Shown here: one piece after another, positions 40,179 to 48,571 of the stretch
How positions within the stretch are numbered: the stretch's first letter is position 1
Layout: the number at the start of each line of letters is the position of its first letter
Source: Bacteroidaceae bacterium
GTDB taxonomy: Bacteria; Bacteroidota; Bacteroidia; Bacteroidales; Bacteroidaceae
DNA length: 64,000 nucleotides
Reading direction: 5' to 3'
Assembly: GCA_024401115.1 (NCBI GenBank)
Contig: JAKSLP010000008.1
Location: forward strand, 16,045 to 80,044
Notes under the pieces: generated by a model
The model's input: the letters and a program-made list of their open reading frames with translations, nothing else
Told to the model about the DNA's origin: nothing
The model's database searches: none
Position numbers and translations under genes: made by a program

Positions 40179-41572
40179 CGGGCACTCTGGTAAGCCTTCC
40201 ACAGGTCAGGGATACCGTAGCCGTACACCTCGTTAGGATGCTCCACATAGCTACCGTTCTTGCGTACCAGGTCGATGACCTGATGAGCAGTCAGGTTTGG
40301 CAGAGCCGACCACAGTGCAGCCACAGCGCCACACATGATTGGTGAGGCAAATGAGGTACCGTTGGCACGGCCCACCTTACCGGTAGGACCTACCACTGCA
40401 CTCTTGCCGCCCTGAGCACATACATCTGGCTTCACACGGCCGTCAGAGCTGTAACCGATGCTGCTGAAGGTGGTATTGATACCCAGGCTGTCGGTTGCAC
40501 CAACACACAGGATATGGTCAGCATCGGCAGGAGGAGTAATCTTCTTCCAAGCCTGAGCACCAGAGTTGCCGGCACTGATCACACAGATCATACCCTTATC
40601 GGCAGCCATACCGGCAGCGATAGAACCCGGATTACTCTTACCGTCCAGTTCCCAATATTTCATATCTGCGAAAGGATCATCAAAGTCGTTGTAACCCAGA
40701 GATGAGTTCACCAGATCGCAGCCCACACTGTCGGCATACTCCACTGCTGCTGCCCAGTAATCCAACTCGGCAGGAGTCTCACTGGCAGCATCCTCGCTGG
40801 CAATCAGCCAGAACTTGGATGACGGAGCGGTACCAATCATCACGTTCTCTTTGTTCATACCCATGCAGGAAAGAACCGATGTACCGTGCGACTGGCCGTC
40901 ATATACACTTGACTTAGGGTCCACTACATTGTAGGTACCCAGAATCTGGATATTGTCGAATGCAGGAATAACGTCGGCATTCATGTAACCGCCGTCAATC
41001 ACACCGATGGTCAGGTTCTGGCCACGGAAACCGGCATCGTGCAACTTGGTCACGTTCAGCATCTCAGCCTGGTTCTGTGCCTCGCCGTACTTCTGCTCAT
41101 TCAGTTCCACTGGGTCTTTTGACACCATGTCCTGGCGCTTGTAGTCTGCACTGCGCTGAGGACCGCGAGGAGCCTTTGGTGCTGGAGTAGACCAAACACA
41201 GGTGGACTTGCTCACGAATGGCAGTTCAGCCAGTGCCACACCCTTCAGCGAGTCCTTCACCTCTACCAGTACGGTATTGGCCCACTTGCTCAGGCTGTGA
41301 ATCTTGGCACCCTTGCCCTTGATCTGCTTCAGATAGGCACTTGGAATAGGCAGGTCGGTTTCATTCACCTGAATGCCCTGACGCTGGCGGCGGTCCAGAG
41401 CCTTCTGTGACAGGAACTTCTCCGGATGATTGATACTGAACTCAGAACCGTTCTTGTCGGTCAGGCTCAGACGGAAACGGTATTGCTTCTCGGTAGGGGC
41501 ATCAGTTGGAGATGCCTGAGCAAATACATTTGCACACAGGCACATCATGCCCAAAAGGATAAATTTCTTCAT
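40175..41572 (-). CDS. Secreted subtilisin-like serine protease (S8)
   Basis: A 465-residue exported protease. Signal peptide MKKFILLGMMCLCANVFAQA; pro-region to about 150. The catalytic triad is Asp193 (IGVIDGG), His229 (GQSHGTSV) and Ser407 (NGTSFASP), with oxyanion Asn336 (SAGNSG). No C-terminal secretion domain is present, so it is probably periplasmic. First gene of an operon with xseA and xseB (ATGA overlap), an unexpected pairing with a DNA nuclease. The -7 box TACCTTTG (41613-41606) is divergent from the MATE promoter. Confidence 0.92.
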   Translation of the reverse strand: MKKFILLGMMCLCANVFAQASPTDAPTEKQYRFRLSLTDKNGSEFSINHPEKFLSQKALDRRQRQGIQVNETDLPIPSAYLKQIKGKGAKIHSLSKWANTVLVEVKDSLKGVALAELPFVSKSTCVWSTPAPKAPRGPQRSADYKRQDMVSKDPVELNEQKYGEAQNQAEMLNVTKLHDAGFRGQNLTIGVIDGGYMNADVIPAFDNIQILGTYNVVDPKSSVYDGQSHGTSVLSCMGMNKENVMIGTAPSSKFWLIASEDAASETPAELDYWAAAVEYADSVGCDLVNSSLGYNDFDDPFADMKYWELDGKSNPGSIAAGMAADKGMICVISAGNSGAQAWKKITPPADADHILCVGATDSLGINTTFSSIGYSSDGRVKPDVCAQGGKSAVVGPTGKVGRANGTSFASPIMCGAVAALWSALPNLTAHQVIDLVRKNGSYVEHPNEVYGYGIPDLWKAYQSAR

Positions 41573-41605
41573 ACGATTGTCCTAATAATTAATTTCCAAA
41601 CAAGG

Positions 41606-41634
41606 CAAAGGTACGGAAATTATTCGTAACTTTG
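41606..41634. promoter_or_regulatory. Divergent promoters of the subtilase and MATE operons
   Basis: Minus-strand TACCTTTG (41613-41606) and plus-strand TAACTTTG (41627-41634) lie 13 bases apart. One regulator could affect both. Confidence 0.6.
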
Positions 41635-41663
41635 CGCGCATTAATTTAGAAATTTCAAAAATA

Positions 41664-43067
41664 ATGTCAGAACAGAAAACTCCTACCGAGTTGGGAACGC
41701 GTCCCGTGGGCAAACTGCTGCTGGAATATGCTCTTCCGGCCATCATTGCCATGACCGCTTCCTCGCTCTATAACCTGGTCGATTCCATCTTTATCGGTCA
41801 GGGCGTAGGTGCCATGGCTATTTCCGGACTGGCTGTCACTCATCCCATCATGAATGTATCAGCTGCCTTTGGTGCCATGGTCGGTGTGGGCGGCTCTGCC
41901 ATGATATCCTTGAAATTAGGTCAACGCGACAACAAGACTGCCCAGCTCATCCTGGGTAATATAGTGGTGCTGAATACCATTCTCGGCCTTATCCTGGGTA
42001 TACTGTGCCTGACATTCATGAAGGAGGTGCTAGCCTTCTTCGGTGCCACTCCGGGCCTGATGCCGTATGCGTACGATTACATGTCGGTCATCATGTGGGG
42101 TAATGTCATCACTCATCTGTACATGGGTCTGAACAGTGTGCTCCGCTCGGCCGGTCACCCCCGTAAGGCGATGGGTGCCACCATGTTTACGGTAATCATC
42201 AACTGCATCCTGGACCCTATCTTCATCTGGCCGTTGGGCATGGGCATCAAGGGTGCGGCACTGGCTACCGTCATCTCTCAGGCACTGGCCTTGGTTTATC
42301 AGCTTAAGATGCTCAGCAACCGCGATGAGCTGCTGCACCTGCACCGGGGCATCTACCGCATACGCACCCATATCGTGAAGGGTATTCTCAGCATCGGCAT
42401 GTCGCCGTTCCTCATGAACCTGGCTGCCTGCATGGTCAGCACACTGGTCAACCAGGCACTGATTCACCACGGAGGCGATATGGCTATCGGAGCCTACGGT
42501 ATCATCAACCGCGTGGTGTTCATCTTCATCATGTTCATCATCGGTCTGAACCAGGGCATGCAACCGATTGTGGGCTACAATTACGGAGCCTGCCAGTATC
42601 ACCGTGTCATGCAGACCCTGAAATACACCATCATCTGGGCCACCTGTTTCAGCACCCTCAGTTTCATTGTGGGAACCTTGCTGCCTGAGCAGTGCGCCCA
42701 CATGTTTACCGACGATGCTGAGCTGATCAGACTGATTGTAGAGGGTATGCCTATCATCTGCATCTGTCACGTCCTGATCGGTTTCCAGATAGCCACCACC
42801 AATTTCTTCCAGAGTATCGGTATGGCATCGAAAGCCGTCTTCCTGAGTCTGTCGCGCCAGCTCACCTTCCTGTTGCCGCTCATCATCATCCTGCCCCGAT
42901 TCTTCGGTACCATGGGTGTATGGTGGTCTATGGCCTGCAGCGATTTACTGTCCACGCTGACTACCGCTGTCATGCTGGGCATGCAGATGAAGAAATTCAA
43001 GAAACTACTGGCACAGGAGCAGACGGCCCAAGTGGAACCGGTTGCCCAGTGCCCAACGAATGAATAA
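41664..43067 (+). CDS. MATE family efflux transporter
   Basis: A 467-residue inner-membrane protein with twelve hydrophobic segments. PVGKLLLEYALPAIIAMTAS opens the first half and I-L-S-I-G-M-S-P-F-L-M-N the second, as in NorM/DinF/VMR-type MATE transporters, which export cationic compounds by Na+ or H+ antiport. Substrate unknown. First gene of a plus-strand operon; yfcE follows after 3 bases. Confidence 0.92.
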   Translation: MSEQKTPTELGTRPVGKLLLEYALPAIIAMTASSLYNLVDSIFIGQGVGAMAISGLAVTHPIMNVSAAFGAMVGVGGSAMISLKLGQRDNKTAQLILGNIVVLNTILGLILGILCLTFMKEVLAFFGATPGLMPYAYDYMSVIMWGNVITHLYMGLNSVLRSAGHPRKAMGATMFTVIINCILDPIFIWPLGMGIKGAALATVISQALALVYQLKMLSNRDELLHLHRGIYRIRTHIVKGILSIGMSPFLMNLAACMVSTLVNQALIHHGGDMAIGAYGIINRVVFIFIMFIIGLNQGMQPIVGYNYGACQYHRVMQTLKYTIIWATCFSTLSFIVGTLLPEQCAHMFTDDAELIRLIVEGMPIICICHVLIGFQIATTNFFQSIGMASKAVFLSLSRQLTFLLPLIIILPRFFGTMGVWWSMACSDLLSTLTTAVMLGMQMKKFKKLLAQEQTAQVEPVAQCPTNE

Positions 43068-43070
43068 GAG

Positions 43071-43562
43071 ATGAAACGAATCGGTTTGCTTTCCGACACC
43101 CATGCCCATTGGGACGACCGTTACCTGAAGCACTTTGAGCTGTGCGATGAGATATGGCATGCCGGCGACATAGGTTCGGTGGAACTGGCCGAGCGTCTGG
43201 CGGCTTTCAGGCCCCTGCGTGCTGTATATGGCAACATCGACGGCCAGGAACTGCGACTGATGTATCCTGAGCTGCTGCGCTTCCGCTGCGAGGAGGCCGA
43301 GGTGCTGATGAAGCACATCGGAGGCTAGCCCGGCAAGTACGACCGAAGTGTCGGTCCGCTGTTGCGTGCCAACCCGCCCCAACTGTTCATCAGCGGGCAC
43401 TCACATATTCTGAAGGTCATGTTCGACCCGCGTCTGAACATGCTTCACATCAATCCCGGAGCTGCCGGGCTGTACGGATTCCACAAGCAGCGCACCCTGG
43501 TGCGTTTCACCGTCGACGGCCGGCAGTTCAAGGACCTGGAAATTATTGAACTGAATTCATGA
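43071..43562 (+). pseudogene. yfcE: YfcE-type metallophosphoesterase interrupted by an amber codon
   Basis: One frame of 163 codons reads through a complete small calcineurin-like phosphoesterase. Asp9 and His11 lie in LLSDTHAH; HAGDIGS, YGNIDG, HIGG, GHSHI and the final HINPGAAG follow. Codon 86 is TAG (43326-43328), where relatives have Tyr in HIGGYPGKYD. One base change restores it. The product as read is an 85-residue N-terminal fragment lacking the last metal ligands. Everything after the stop is intact, so the change is recent, a sequencing error, or read through. Its stop overlaps the next gene by ATGA. Confidence 0.85.
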
Positions 43563-44980
43563 AACCCAAGAACCGTATCCTATATCCGTTTCTGCTCACC
43601 CTGCTGGTCGTAGCCGGACTGGCAGCCCTGCAGGCACTGCCGCCCCTCACCGTCGAGGGGTACACGCTGCGCCCTGTATCGCTGCTCAGCGATGTCATAC
43701 CGGCTCAGGAGGATACCTTCCAATTGCCTGAGCCTGTCGACAGTGTCCTGTTGGCCAAAGCCGACACCACCGACAACACGGCCATGGAGCGCATCCGGGT
43801 GCTGATGGCCGACAGCCTGGGCGAGGCACTTATCGAGGACTATTCCTTCCTGATGCCCGACACCGTGCTGGGCAACCGCCACGGTATGGCTCATTTCTAC
43901 GAGGCGCTGGCACAGAGCCGAAGCATGAACCGCCCCGTGCGCATTGCTTATTTCGGTGATTCGTTCATCGAGGGCGACCTGATGACGGCCGACCTGCGTG
44001 CCAAACTGCAGAGTGCCTATGGCGGCAGCGGTGTGGGATTTGTGGATATCGACTCTCCTATCGCAGGGTTCCGCGTGTCGGTCAAGAGCCATTCGGTCAA
44101 CTGGCATTCGCACAGTGCCACCGATACCGGGGGCTTCAAGGCGGCCAAGCAGGGCATTGCCGAGCGTTATTTCATTCCTGCGGGCAACTCATCGGTACGC
44201 CTGCAGGGCGGTGCTCACTCGCTGCATCAGGATTCCTGCCGTGAATCGGCGCTGTTCTGCCGGGTGGACGAGCCGGTGACCGTTACCGCCCGCATCAACC
44301 GGGGTGAACCGGAGACCTTCTATCTGGATGCCTCACCCGACGTGCAGCGCGTGATGGTGAGCGGCAGCATCGGACAGGTGGAATGGAGTGTTCCCGATTC
44401 CATCGACGGACAGTTCTTCGGGGCCACCATGGATGCCGGACAGGGCGTAATACTGGACAACTTTGCCCTGCGTGGCAGCAGCGGTACCACCCTGAATGCT
44501 ATTCCCAACTCTACTCTGCGTGATTTTGCCGCCCTGCGTGAATACGACCTGATTGTGTTCCAGTTCGGACTGAACGTGGCCAGCAACGGAGTGAAGGATT
44601 ACAGCAGTTATCAGGAGAAGATGGCCCGCGTGATCCGTAAGTTTGCCCGGGCGTATCCCGAAGCCAGTCTGCTGGTGGTGGGCATGAGCGACCGTGGAGA
44701 ACGTAAGGACGGTGTGGTGGTGACCATGCCCTGCGTGAAATACCTGAATCATTACCAGCGCCAGTTGGCCATGACCACCGGTTGCTGCTACTGGAACCTG
44801 TTCCAGGCCATGGGTGGCGACGGCAGCATGGGACGCATGGTGGAGGAAGACCGCCCTGCCAAGGCCAACATGGACTATACGCATATCAATGCCCACGGCG
44901 GCCGGTTCGTAGCCGGACTGCTGTTCGATGCCATTCAGAAAGGCAAGCAGATGTACGAGGAAGGAGGGGTTATCGAATGA
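43559..44980 (+). CDS. SGNH-hydrolase-like protein 1 of an O-acetylation operon
   Basis: A 473-residue protein with an N-terminal membrane anchor or signal (about 7-27), then an SGNH/GDSL fold: block I AYFGDSFIEGD with Ser near 134, a block with FQFGLNVASNG, and the late D-Y-T-H-I-N-A-H-G-G holding the His of the Ser-Asp-His triad. It faces the periplasm. Placed two genes before an MBOAT acyltransferase, it should receive acetyl groups and pass them to a glycan, like AlgJ/AlgX or PatB. Overlaps its neighbours on both sides by four bases. Confidence 0.82.
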   Translation: MKPKNRILYPFLLTLLVVAGLAALQALPPLTVEGYTLRPVSLLSDVIPAQEDTFQLPEPVDSVLLAKADTTDNTAMERIRVLMADSLGEALIEDYSFLMPDTVLGNRHGMAHFYEALAQSRSMNRPVRIAYFGDSFIEGDLMTADLRAKLQSAYGGSGVGFVDIDSPIAGFRVSVKSHSVNWHSHSATDTGGFKAAKQGIAERYFIPAGNSSVRLQGGAHSLHQDSCRESALFCRVDEPVTVTARINRGEPETFYLDASPDVQRVMVSGSIGQVEWSVPDSIDGQFFGATMDAGQGVILDNFALRGSSGTTLNAIPNSTLRDFAALREYDLIVFQFGLNVASNGVKDYSSYQEKMARVIRKFARAYPEASLLVVGMSDRGERKDGVVVTMPCVKYLNHYQRQLAMTTGCCYWNLFQAMGGDGSMGRMVEEDRPAKANMDYTHINAHGGRFVAGLLFDAIQKGKQMYEEGGVIE

Positions 44981-45960
44981 TGAAGCCTCTGTTCCTGCTG
45001 TTACTGCTGATGCTCTGCCCGCTGGCTGTTGTGGCCCAGGATGCCAAGCCCACCGGTGTGAAGAGCGATGTGAACCCACTGGCCCAGCGCCGCCAGATGC
45101 ACCAGTTGCACGGACTGAACATGGGCGATACCGAGTTTGAGTTCACCCCCACAGCCTTTCCCCGCAGCTTTGTGCACATCCAGGCTAATCACCTGCTGAA
45201 TGCCGATGCGCTCACTCCTTTCTTCGATAAGGTGGCCGAACGCCGCTCCCGCAGTGTGCGTGTGGTGCAGATTGGCGATTCCCATATCCGTGGTCATGTT
45301 CTGCCTCGTGAGCTGCGCTACCGCCTGGAGGAGGCCTGGGGCAGCGAGGCCATGGAGCGCGACAAGATGACCTACCAGACCACCGCCATAGCCACCGAGA
45401 CCGGCTCACCGGGATTCGTGTTCCATGCGCTGAGCAAGAACGGCGTGCAACTGAGCTACTTCCAGGATGAGCAGCTGCTGCAGCAGATCACTGCCCTGCA
45501 TCCCGACCTGCTCATCATCAGCGTGGGCACCAACGAGGCCCATGATGCCCACTTCAGCGGCATCAGCTACCAGCAGCAGCTGGACCAGTTCCTGAAGCTG
45601 GTCAGCAGCCGCAGTCCGGGCGTGCAGTTCCTGATCACCACCCCACCGGGCAGCCATGTGGGTTCCGCCCGAAGGGTAAAGCGCCGCGGACGTTGGGTAT
45701 CCGGCGGAGGGCTCACTCCCAACCCGCGCACTCCCGAGGTGGTGGGCAGCCAGCTGGAGTTTGCCGCATCGCACAACATTCCCCTGTGGAACCTGTATGA
45801 ACTGGGTGGAGGTAGCAGCTATGCCTGCGAGAACTGGCGCAGTGCCAACCTGATGACAGCCGACGGTGTGCATTTCTCGCACGAGGCTTATACCTTGCAG
45901 GGACGCATGCTGGCCGAGGCCATTTTAAAGGAGTGGAACAATTACTTGAAAAGACCATGA
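44977..45960 (+). CDS. SGNH-hydrolase-like protein 2 of an O-acetylation operon
   Basis: A 327-residue exported protein. The signal peptide MMKPLFLLLLLMLCPLAVVA sets the start at 44977, which overlaps the preceding stop (ATGA); a much longer upstream frame is read-through of the neighbouring gene. The SGNH fold shows VVQIGDSHIRGH (block I), I-S-V-G-T-N-E-A-H and the final DGVHFSHEAY with catalytic Asp/His. Divergent from SGNH protein 1, so the two probably act on different steps or substrates. Overlaps the MBOAT gene by four bases. Confidence 0.82.
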   Translation: MMKPLFLLLLLMLCPLAVVAQDAKPTGVKSDVNPLAQRRQMHQLHGLNMGDTEFEFTPTAFPRSFVHIQANHLLNADALTPFFDKVAERRSRSVRVVQIGDSHIRGHVLPRELRYRLEEAWGSEAMERDKMTYQTTAIATETGSPGFVFHALSKNGVQLSYFQDEQLLQQITALHPDLLIISVGTNEAHDAHFSGISYQQQLDQFLKLVSSRSPGVQFLITTPPGSHVGSARRVKRRGRWVSGGGLTPNPRTPEVVGSQLEFAASHNIPLWNLYELGGGSSYACENWRSANLMTADGVHFSHEAYTLQGRMLAEAILKEWNNYLKRP

Positions 45961-47459
45961 TGGATATCGTCAACATAGATTGGAGCCTGGTGCTGGAGCA
46001 GTTGCTCTACAACCCTAAGCAGCCCATGATTTTCAGTAGCGGAATCTTTATGTTTCTGTTCCTGGGATTCTCGTTCATCTATTGGTGCCTGCACAGGACG
46101 GATACCCTGCGCATTCTGTTCGTCACCCTGTTCTCGTACTATTTCTACTACAAGAGCAGCGGTTTCTACTTTGCCCTGCTGGCCATTGTAACGGTAAGCG
46201 ACTGGCTCATCGGCCGTGGCATTCACCAGATACAGCAGAAAAACGGCAGCCGTGCTGCCCAGCGCTGGCTGGTGCTGCTCAGCCTGGTCATTGATTTGGG
46301 ATTACTGGGGTATTTCAAATACACCAATTTCTTCTATTCGTTGGCGGCTCCCCTGTGGGGCGGCAATTTCCAGCCACTGGACATCTTCCTGCCCGTGGGC
46401 ATCTCGTTCTTCACGTTCCAGTCGCTCAGCTACACCATCGACATCTACCGTGGCACGCTCACCCCGCTGAGCCGTCTGCTGGATTATGCCTTCTATGTCA
46501 GTTTCTTCCCGCAACTGGTGGCAGGACCTATCGTCCGTGCGCGCGACTTTGTGCCGCAGATCCGCAAGCCGCTGTTTGTGTCCAACCGCATGATTGGCCA
46601 AGCGGTGTTCCTGATTATGGCCGGTCTGCTGAAGAAGGCAGTGATTAGCGATTACATCAGCGTAAACTTTGTGGAGCGTATCTTTGATAACCCGTCGCTC
46701 TACTCCGGTCTGGAGAACCTGTTGGGCATCTACGGATATACCCTGCAGATTTACTGCGACTTCTCTGGCTACAGCGACATGGCCATCGGTATTGCCCTGC
46801 TGCTGGGTTTCCGGTTCCCCCAGAACTTCAACTCGCCCTATAAGAGCGACAGCATAACCGATTTCTGGCGCCGCTGGCACATCAGCCTGTCCTCCTGGTT
46901 GAGGGATTACCTCTACATCTCCATGGGTGGCAACCGCTGCAGCCGTTGGCGCATGTATTTCAACCAGCTCATGACCATGCTGCTGGGCGGTCTGTGGCAC
47001 GGAGCCAGCCTGAACTTCATCGTATGGGGAGGCTTGCATGGCATTGCACTCTGTGTACATAAGGCCTTCCGTTCGGCCATGGGTTACGGCAAGAACCACC
47101 ACAGCACCGGAATCGTGCGGCTGATCAATATTATCATCACATTCCACTTTGTGGCCTTCTGCTGGCTGTTCTTCCGCAACAGCAGTTTCGAGAACTCCTG
47201 GCTGATGATTACCCGTATCTTTACCGATTTCCGGGCCGACCTGCTGCCCCAGCTTTGGGACGGCTACACCCCTGTCCTCAGCCTGATGATTATCGGCTAT
47301 GTCCTGCACTGGGTTCCTGAATCATGGACCACCCACTGCCGCCATCTGGTCATGCGCCTGCCGCTCCTGCTCCAGGCCGTCCTCCTCATTGCGGTCATCT
47401 ACCTGATCATCCAGGTAAAGAGCAGCGATATCCAGCCGTTTATCTATTTCCAGTTCTAA
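45957..47459 (+). CDS. MBOAT O-acyltransferase (AlgI/PatA-like)
   Basis: A 500-residue inner-membrane protein with about eleven hydrophobic segments. The MBOAT core is DFWRRWHISLSSWLRDYLYI around residue 300 and GGLWHGASLNFIVWGGLHG near 345, with the catalytic His in LWHG. Members move acetyl groups from cytoplasmic acetyl-CoA across the membrane to periplasmic partners. With the two SGNH proteins it makes a complete O-acetylation unit for a cell-wall or exopolysaccharide. The start at 45957 overlaps the SGNH stop; an ATG at 45933 lies inside that gene. Confidence 0.9.
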   Translation: MMDIVNIDWSLVLEQLLYNPKQPMIFSSGIFMFLFLGFSFIYWCLHRTDTLRILFVTLFSYYFYYKSSGFYFALLAIVTVSDWLIGRGIHQIQQKNGSRAAQRWLVLLSLVIDLGLLGYFKYTNFFYSLAAPLWGGNFQPLDIFLPVGISFFTFQSLSYTIDIYRGTLTPLSRLLDYAFYVSFFPQLVAGPIVRARDFVPQIRKPLFVSNRMIGQAVFLIMAGLLKKAVISDYISVNFVERIFDNPSLYSGLENLLGIYGYTLQIYCDFSGYSDMAIGIALLLGFRFPQNFNSPYKSDSITDFWRRWHISLSSWLRDYLYISMGGNRCSRWRMYFNQLMTMLLGGLWHGASLNFIVWGGLHGIALCVHKAFRSAMGYGKNHHSTGIVRLINIIITFHFVAFCWLFFRNSSFENSWLMITRIFTDFRADLLPQLWDGYTPVLSLMIIGYVLHWVPESWTTHCRHLVMRLPLLLQAVLLIAVIYLIIQVKSSDIQPFIYFQF

Positions 47460-47527
47460 AGGAATTCAGCGGCATTATTGATCATACCTTTCCTGTTTTA
47501 AAGGTTAATAATGGGTTGTTGTAACAC

Positions 47528-47604
47528 TCCTATAAGTCTTGTCCCGAAAGACTGCGCAGTCTTTCCGCGAAGGACTTATAAGTCTTCAGAATCAAGACTT
47601 ATAG
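47528..47604. repeat. Nested inverted repeats behind the O-acetylation operon
   Basis: Perfect 20-base palindrome GAAAGACTGCGCAGTCTTTC (47546-47565) flanked by TATAAGTC / GACTTATA arms. A second ACTTATAAGTCTTC...AGACTTATAG pair follows. No T tract; may act as an mRNA 3' structure. Confidence 0.65.
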
Positions 47605-47757
47605 ACGCCCGGCCGGTGTCGTCTAGGAAGGCTCTCTTCTGATTTATACTGCGAAGATACGATGGAATTTTAGGGCGTTGTCGCTATAATTCTTACTGTG
47701 CCATTTAGCAGCTGTTATGGCTCGCAATGGCGCAATATGGCTTGATAGTCATTTGAT

Positions 47758-47934
47758 TTATTGTATCATCATGGGCTCACTCCACATCCGGTTGCGCTCG
47801 TCCTGCAACCACAGCCTCACCCTGTTTATGCGACTGCGGCCCGTTTCCTGTGCCTCTTCATTCAGAAAATCAGCATCAGAAGCCGACTTTTCTTCTTCTA
47901 CTTCTTCTTTTTCTTCTTCTATTCTATATCTCTT
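47758..47934 (-). pseudogene. C-terminal remnant of a minus-strand gene
   Basis: 58 open codons with no start codon, preceded in frame by TAG. They read an acidic stretch (IEEEKEEVEEEKSASDADFL) and then NEEAQETGRSRINRVRLWLQ, DERNRMWSEPMMIQ and stop. Composition and the amphipathic end look like real protein. The acidic part reads as a polypyrimidine tract on the plus strand. Tentatively the tail of a VirE/primase-helicase type protein of a Bacteroidota mobile element; this rests on memory only. Confidence 0.4.
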
Positions 47935-47958
47935 CTATATACGCGCGCGTAGGGTCGT

Positions 47959-48043
47959 TTTGCTCGGCCAAATCTGGCTGAGCAACGGCCGAGCAAAGCT
48001 CTTTGCTCAGCCCTTGCTCAGCCTTTGCTCAACCTTTGCCAGT
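47959..48043. repeat. Short TTGCTC(A/G)GCC repeats
   Basis: At least six copies of a 10-11-base unit: TTGCTCGGCC, TGAGCAACGGCCGAGCAAA, then TTTGCTCAGCC, TTGCTCAGCC, TTTGCTCAACC. Tandem on one strand with two inverted copies. Similar in design to the TTAGTGGAGAG repeats at 12.2-12.7 kb. Confidence 0.65.
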
Positions 48044-48220
48044 TGCACAAAGCCTTGCTGATCCTCCGTGAATGCAGCGGCCTAAACAAATGTTAACACA
48101 ACATCTGGCAGATTGTTTTCAATAATAAGAGTTCGGAACCCAGTGCAACTCTCCCGTCTTTTTCTTCCTGTAATCTTTTCGTCATTCCCTGAAGAACTGA
48201 CCTCCATACGACACAAAAAA

Positions 48221-48249
48221 ATCGGGGCACCACATTGTGGTGCCCCGAT
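48221..48249 (-). terminator. Terminator of the RND efflux operon
   Basis: ATCGGGGCACCACA-TTG-TGGTGCCCCGAT on the minus strand, followed by seven Ts. Nine bases past the last gene. Confidence 0.85.
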
Positions 48250-48258
48250 ATCGTTATA

Positions 48259-48552
48259 TTAAATGGATTTCTCTACATCCCAGACAAATGCCCGGAGACC
48301 TAACATCTCGGTCTCAACGTCCATGGCATGCAGGGCATCCAGCAGGCCGTCCACCTGTTCGTCTCGTACTACAGTCATAATAGCGGAGCACATAGAAGGC
48401 CAGGCATGTGAACCGTAATGAGGCTCACCGGTCTTGGAGCCACGGCCCTGAACCTGAGGCCAGCAACTGAAACCGCGACAGTTACGGCGGGTCAACAGAT
48501 CGACGATCTTCTCCTGAAACGCCTGATCGTACATTATCATTACTGATTTCAT
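48259..48552 (-). CDS. PII-like protein of the RND efflux operon
   Basis: A 97-residue soluble protein. The ferredoxin-like, PII/CutA-type pattern (MKSVMIMYDQAF..., then C-S-A-I-M-T-V-V-R-D-E-Q-V-D-G-L-L-D-A-L) and the size fit the PII-like group often encoded beside RND efflux genes. The T-loop region (about 30-52) has Cys, Trp and His (GFSCWPQVQG ... HYGSHAWPSM), which could bind metal or a nucleotide. Last gene of the operon, 19 bases after the pump. A signal-sensing role for the pump is inference. Confidence 0.65.
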   Translation of the reverse strand: MKSVMIMYDQAFQEKIVDLLTRRNCRGFSCWPQVQGRGSKTGEPHYGSHAWPSMCSAIMTVVRDEQVDGLLDALHAMDVETEMLGLRAFVWDVEKSI

Positions 48553-48571
48553 AAATTCCTACGTTTTTAAG

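Larger units (their letters stand above)
47460..48258. other. 800-base intergenic region with inverted repeats and a gene remnant
   Basis: Contains an inverted-repeat block (47528-47604), a remnant of a minus-strand gene end (47758-47934), an alternating TATATACGCGCGCG tract (47935-47950), TTGCTCAGCC-type short repeats (47959-48043), and the terminator of the minus-strand efflux operon (48221-48249). No complete gene. Plus-strand frames here overlap the remnant and look spurious. Confidence 0.6.

Noticed and set aside
47717..48061. 114-codon open frame on the plus strand
   Set aside because: Overlaps the better-looking minus-strand remnant and its serine run comes from a polypyrimidine tract.
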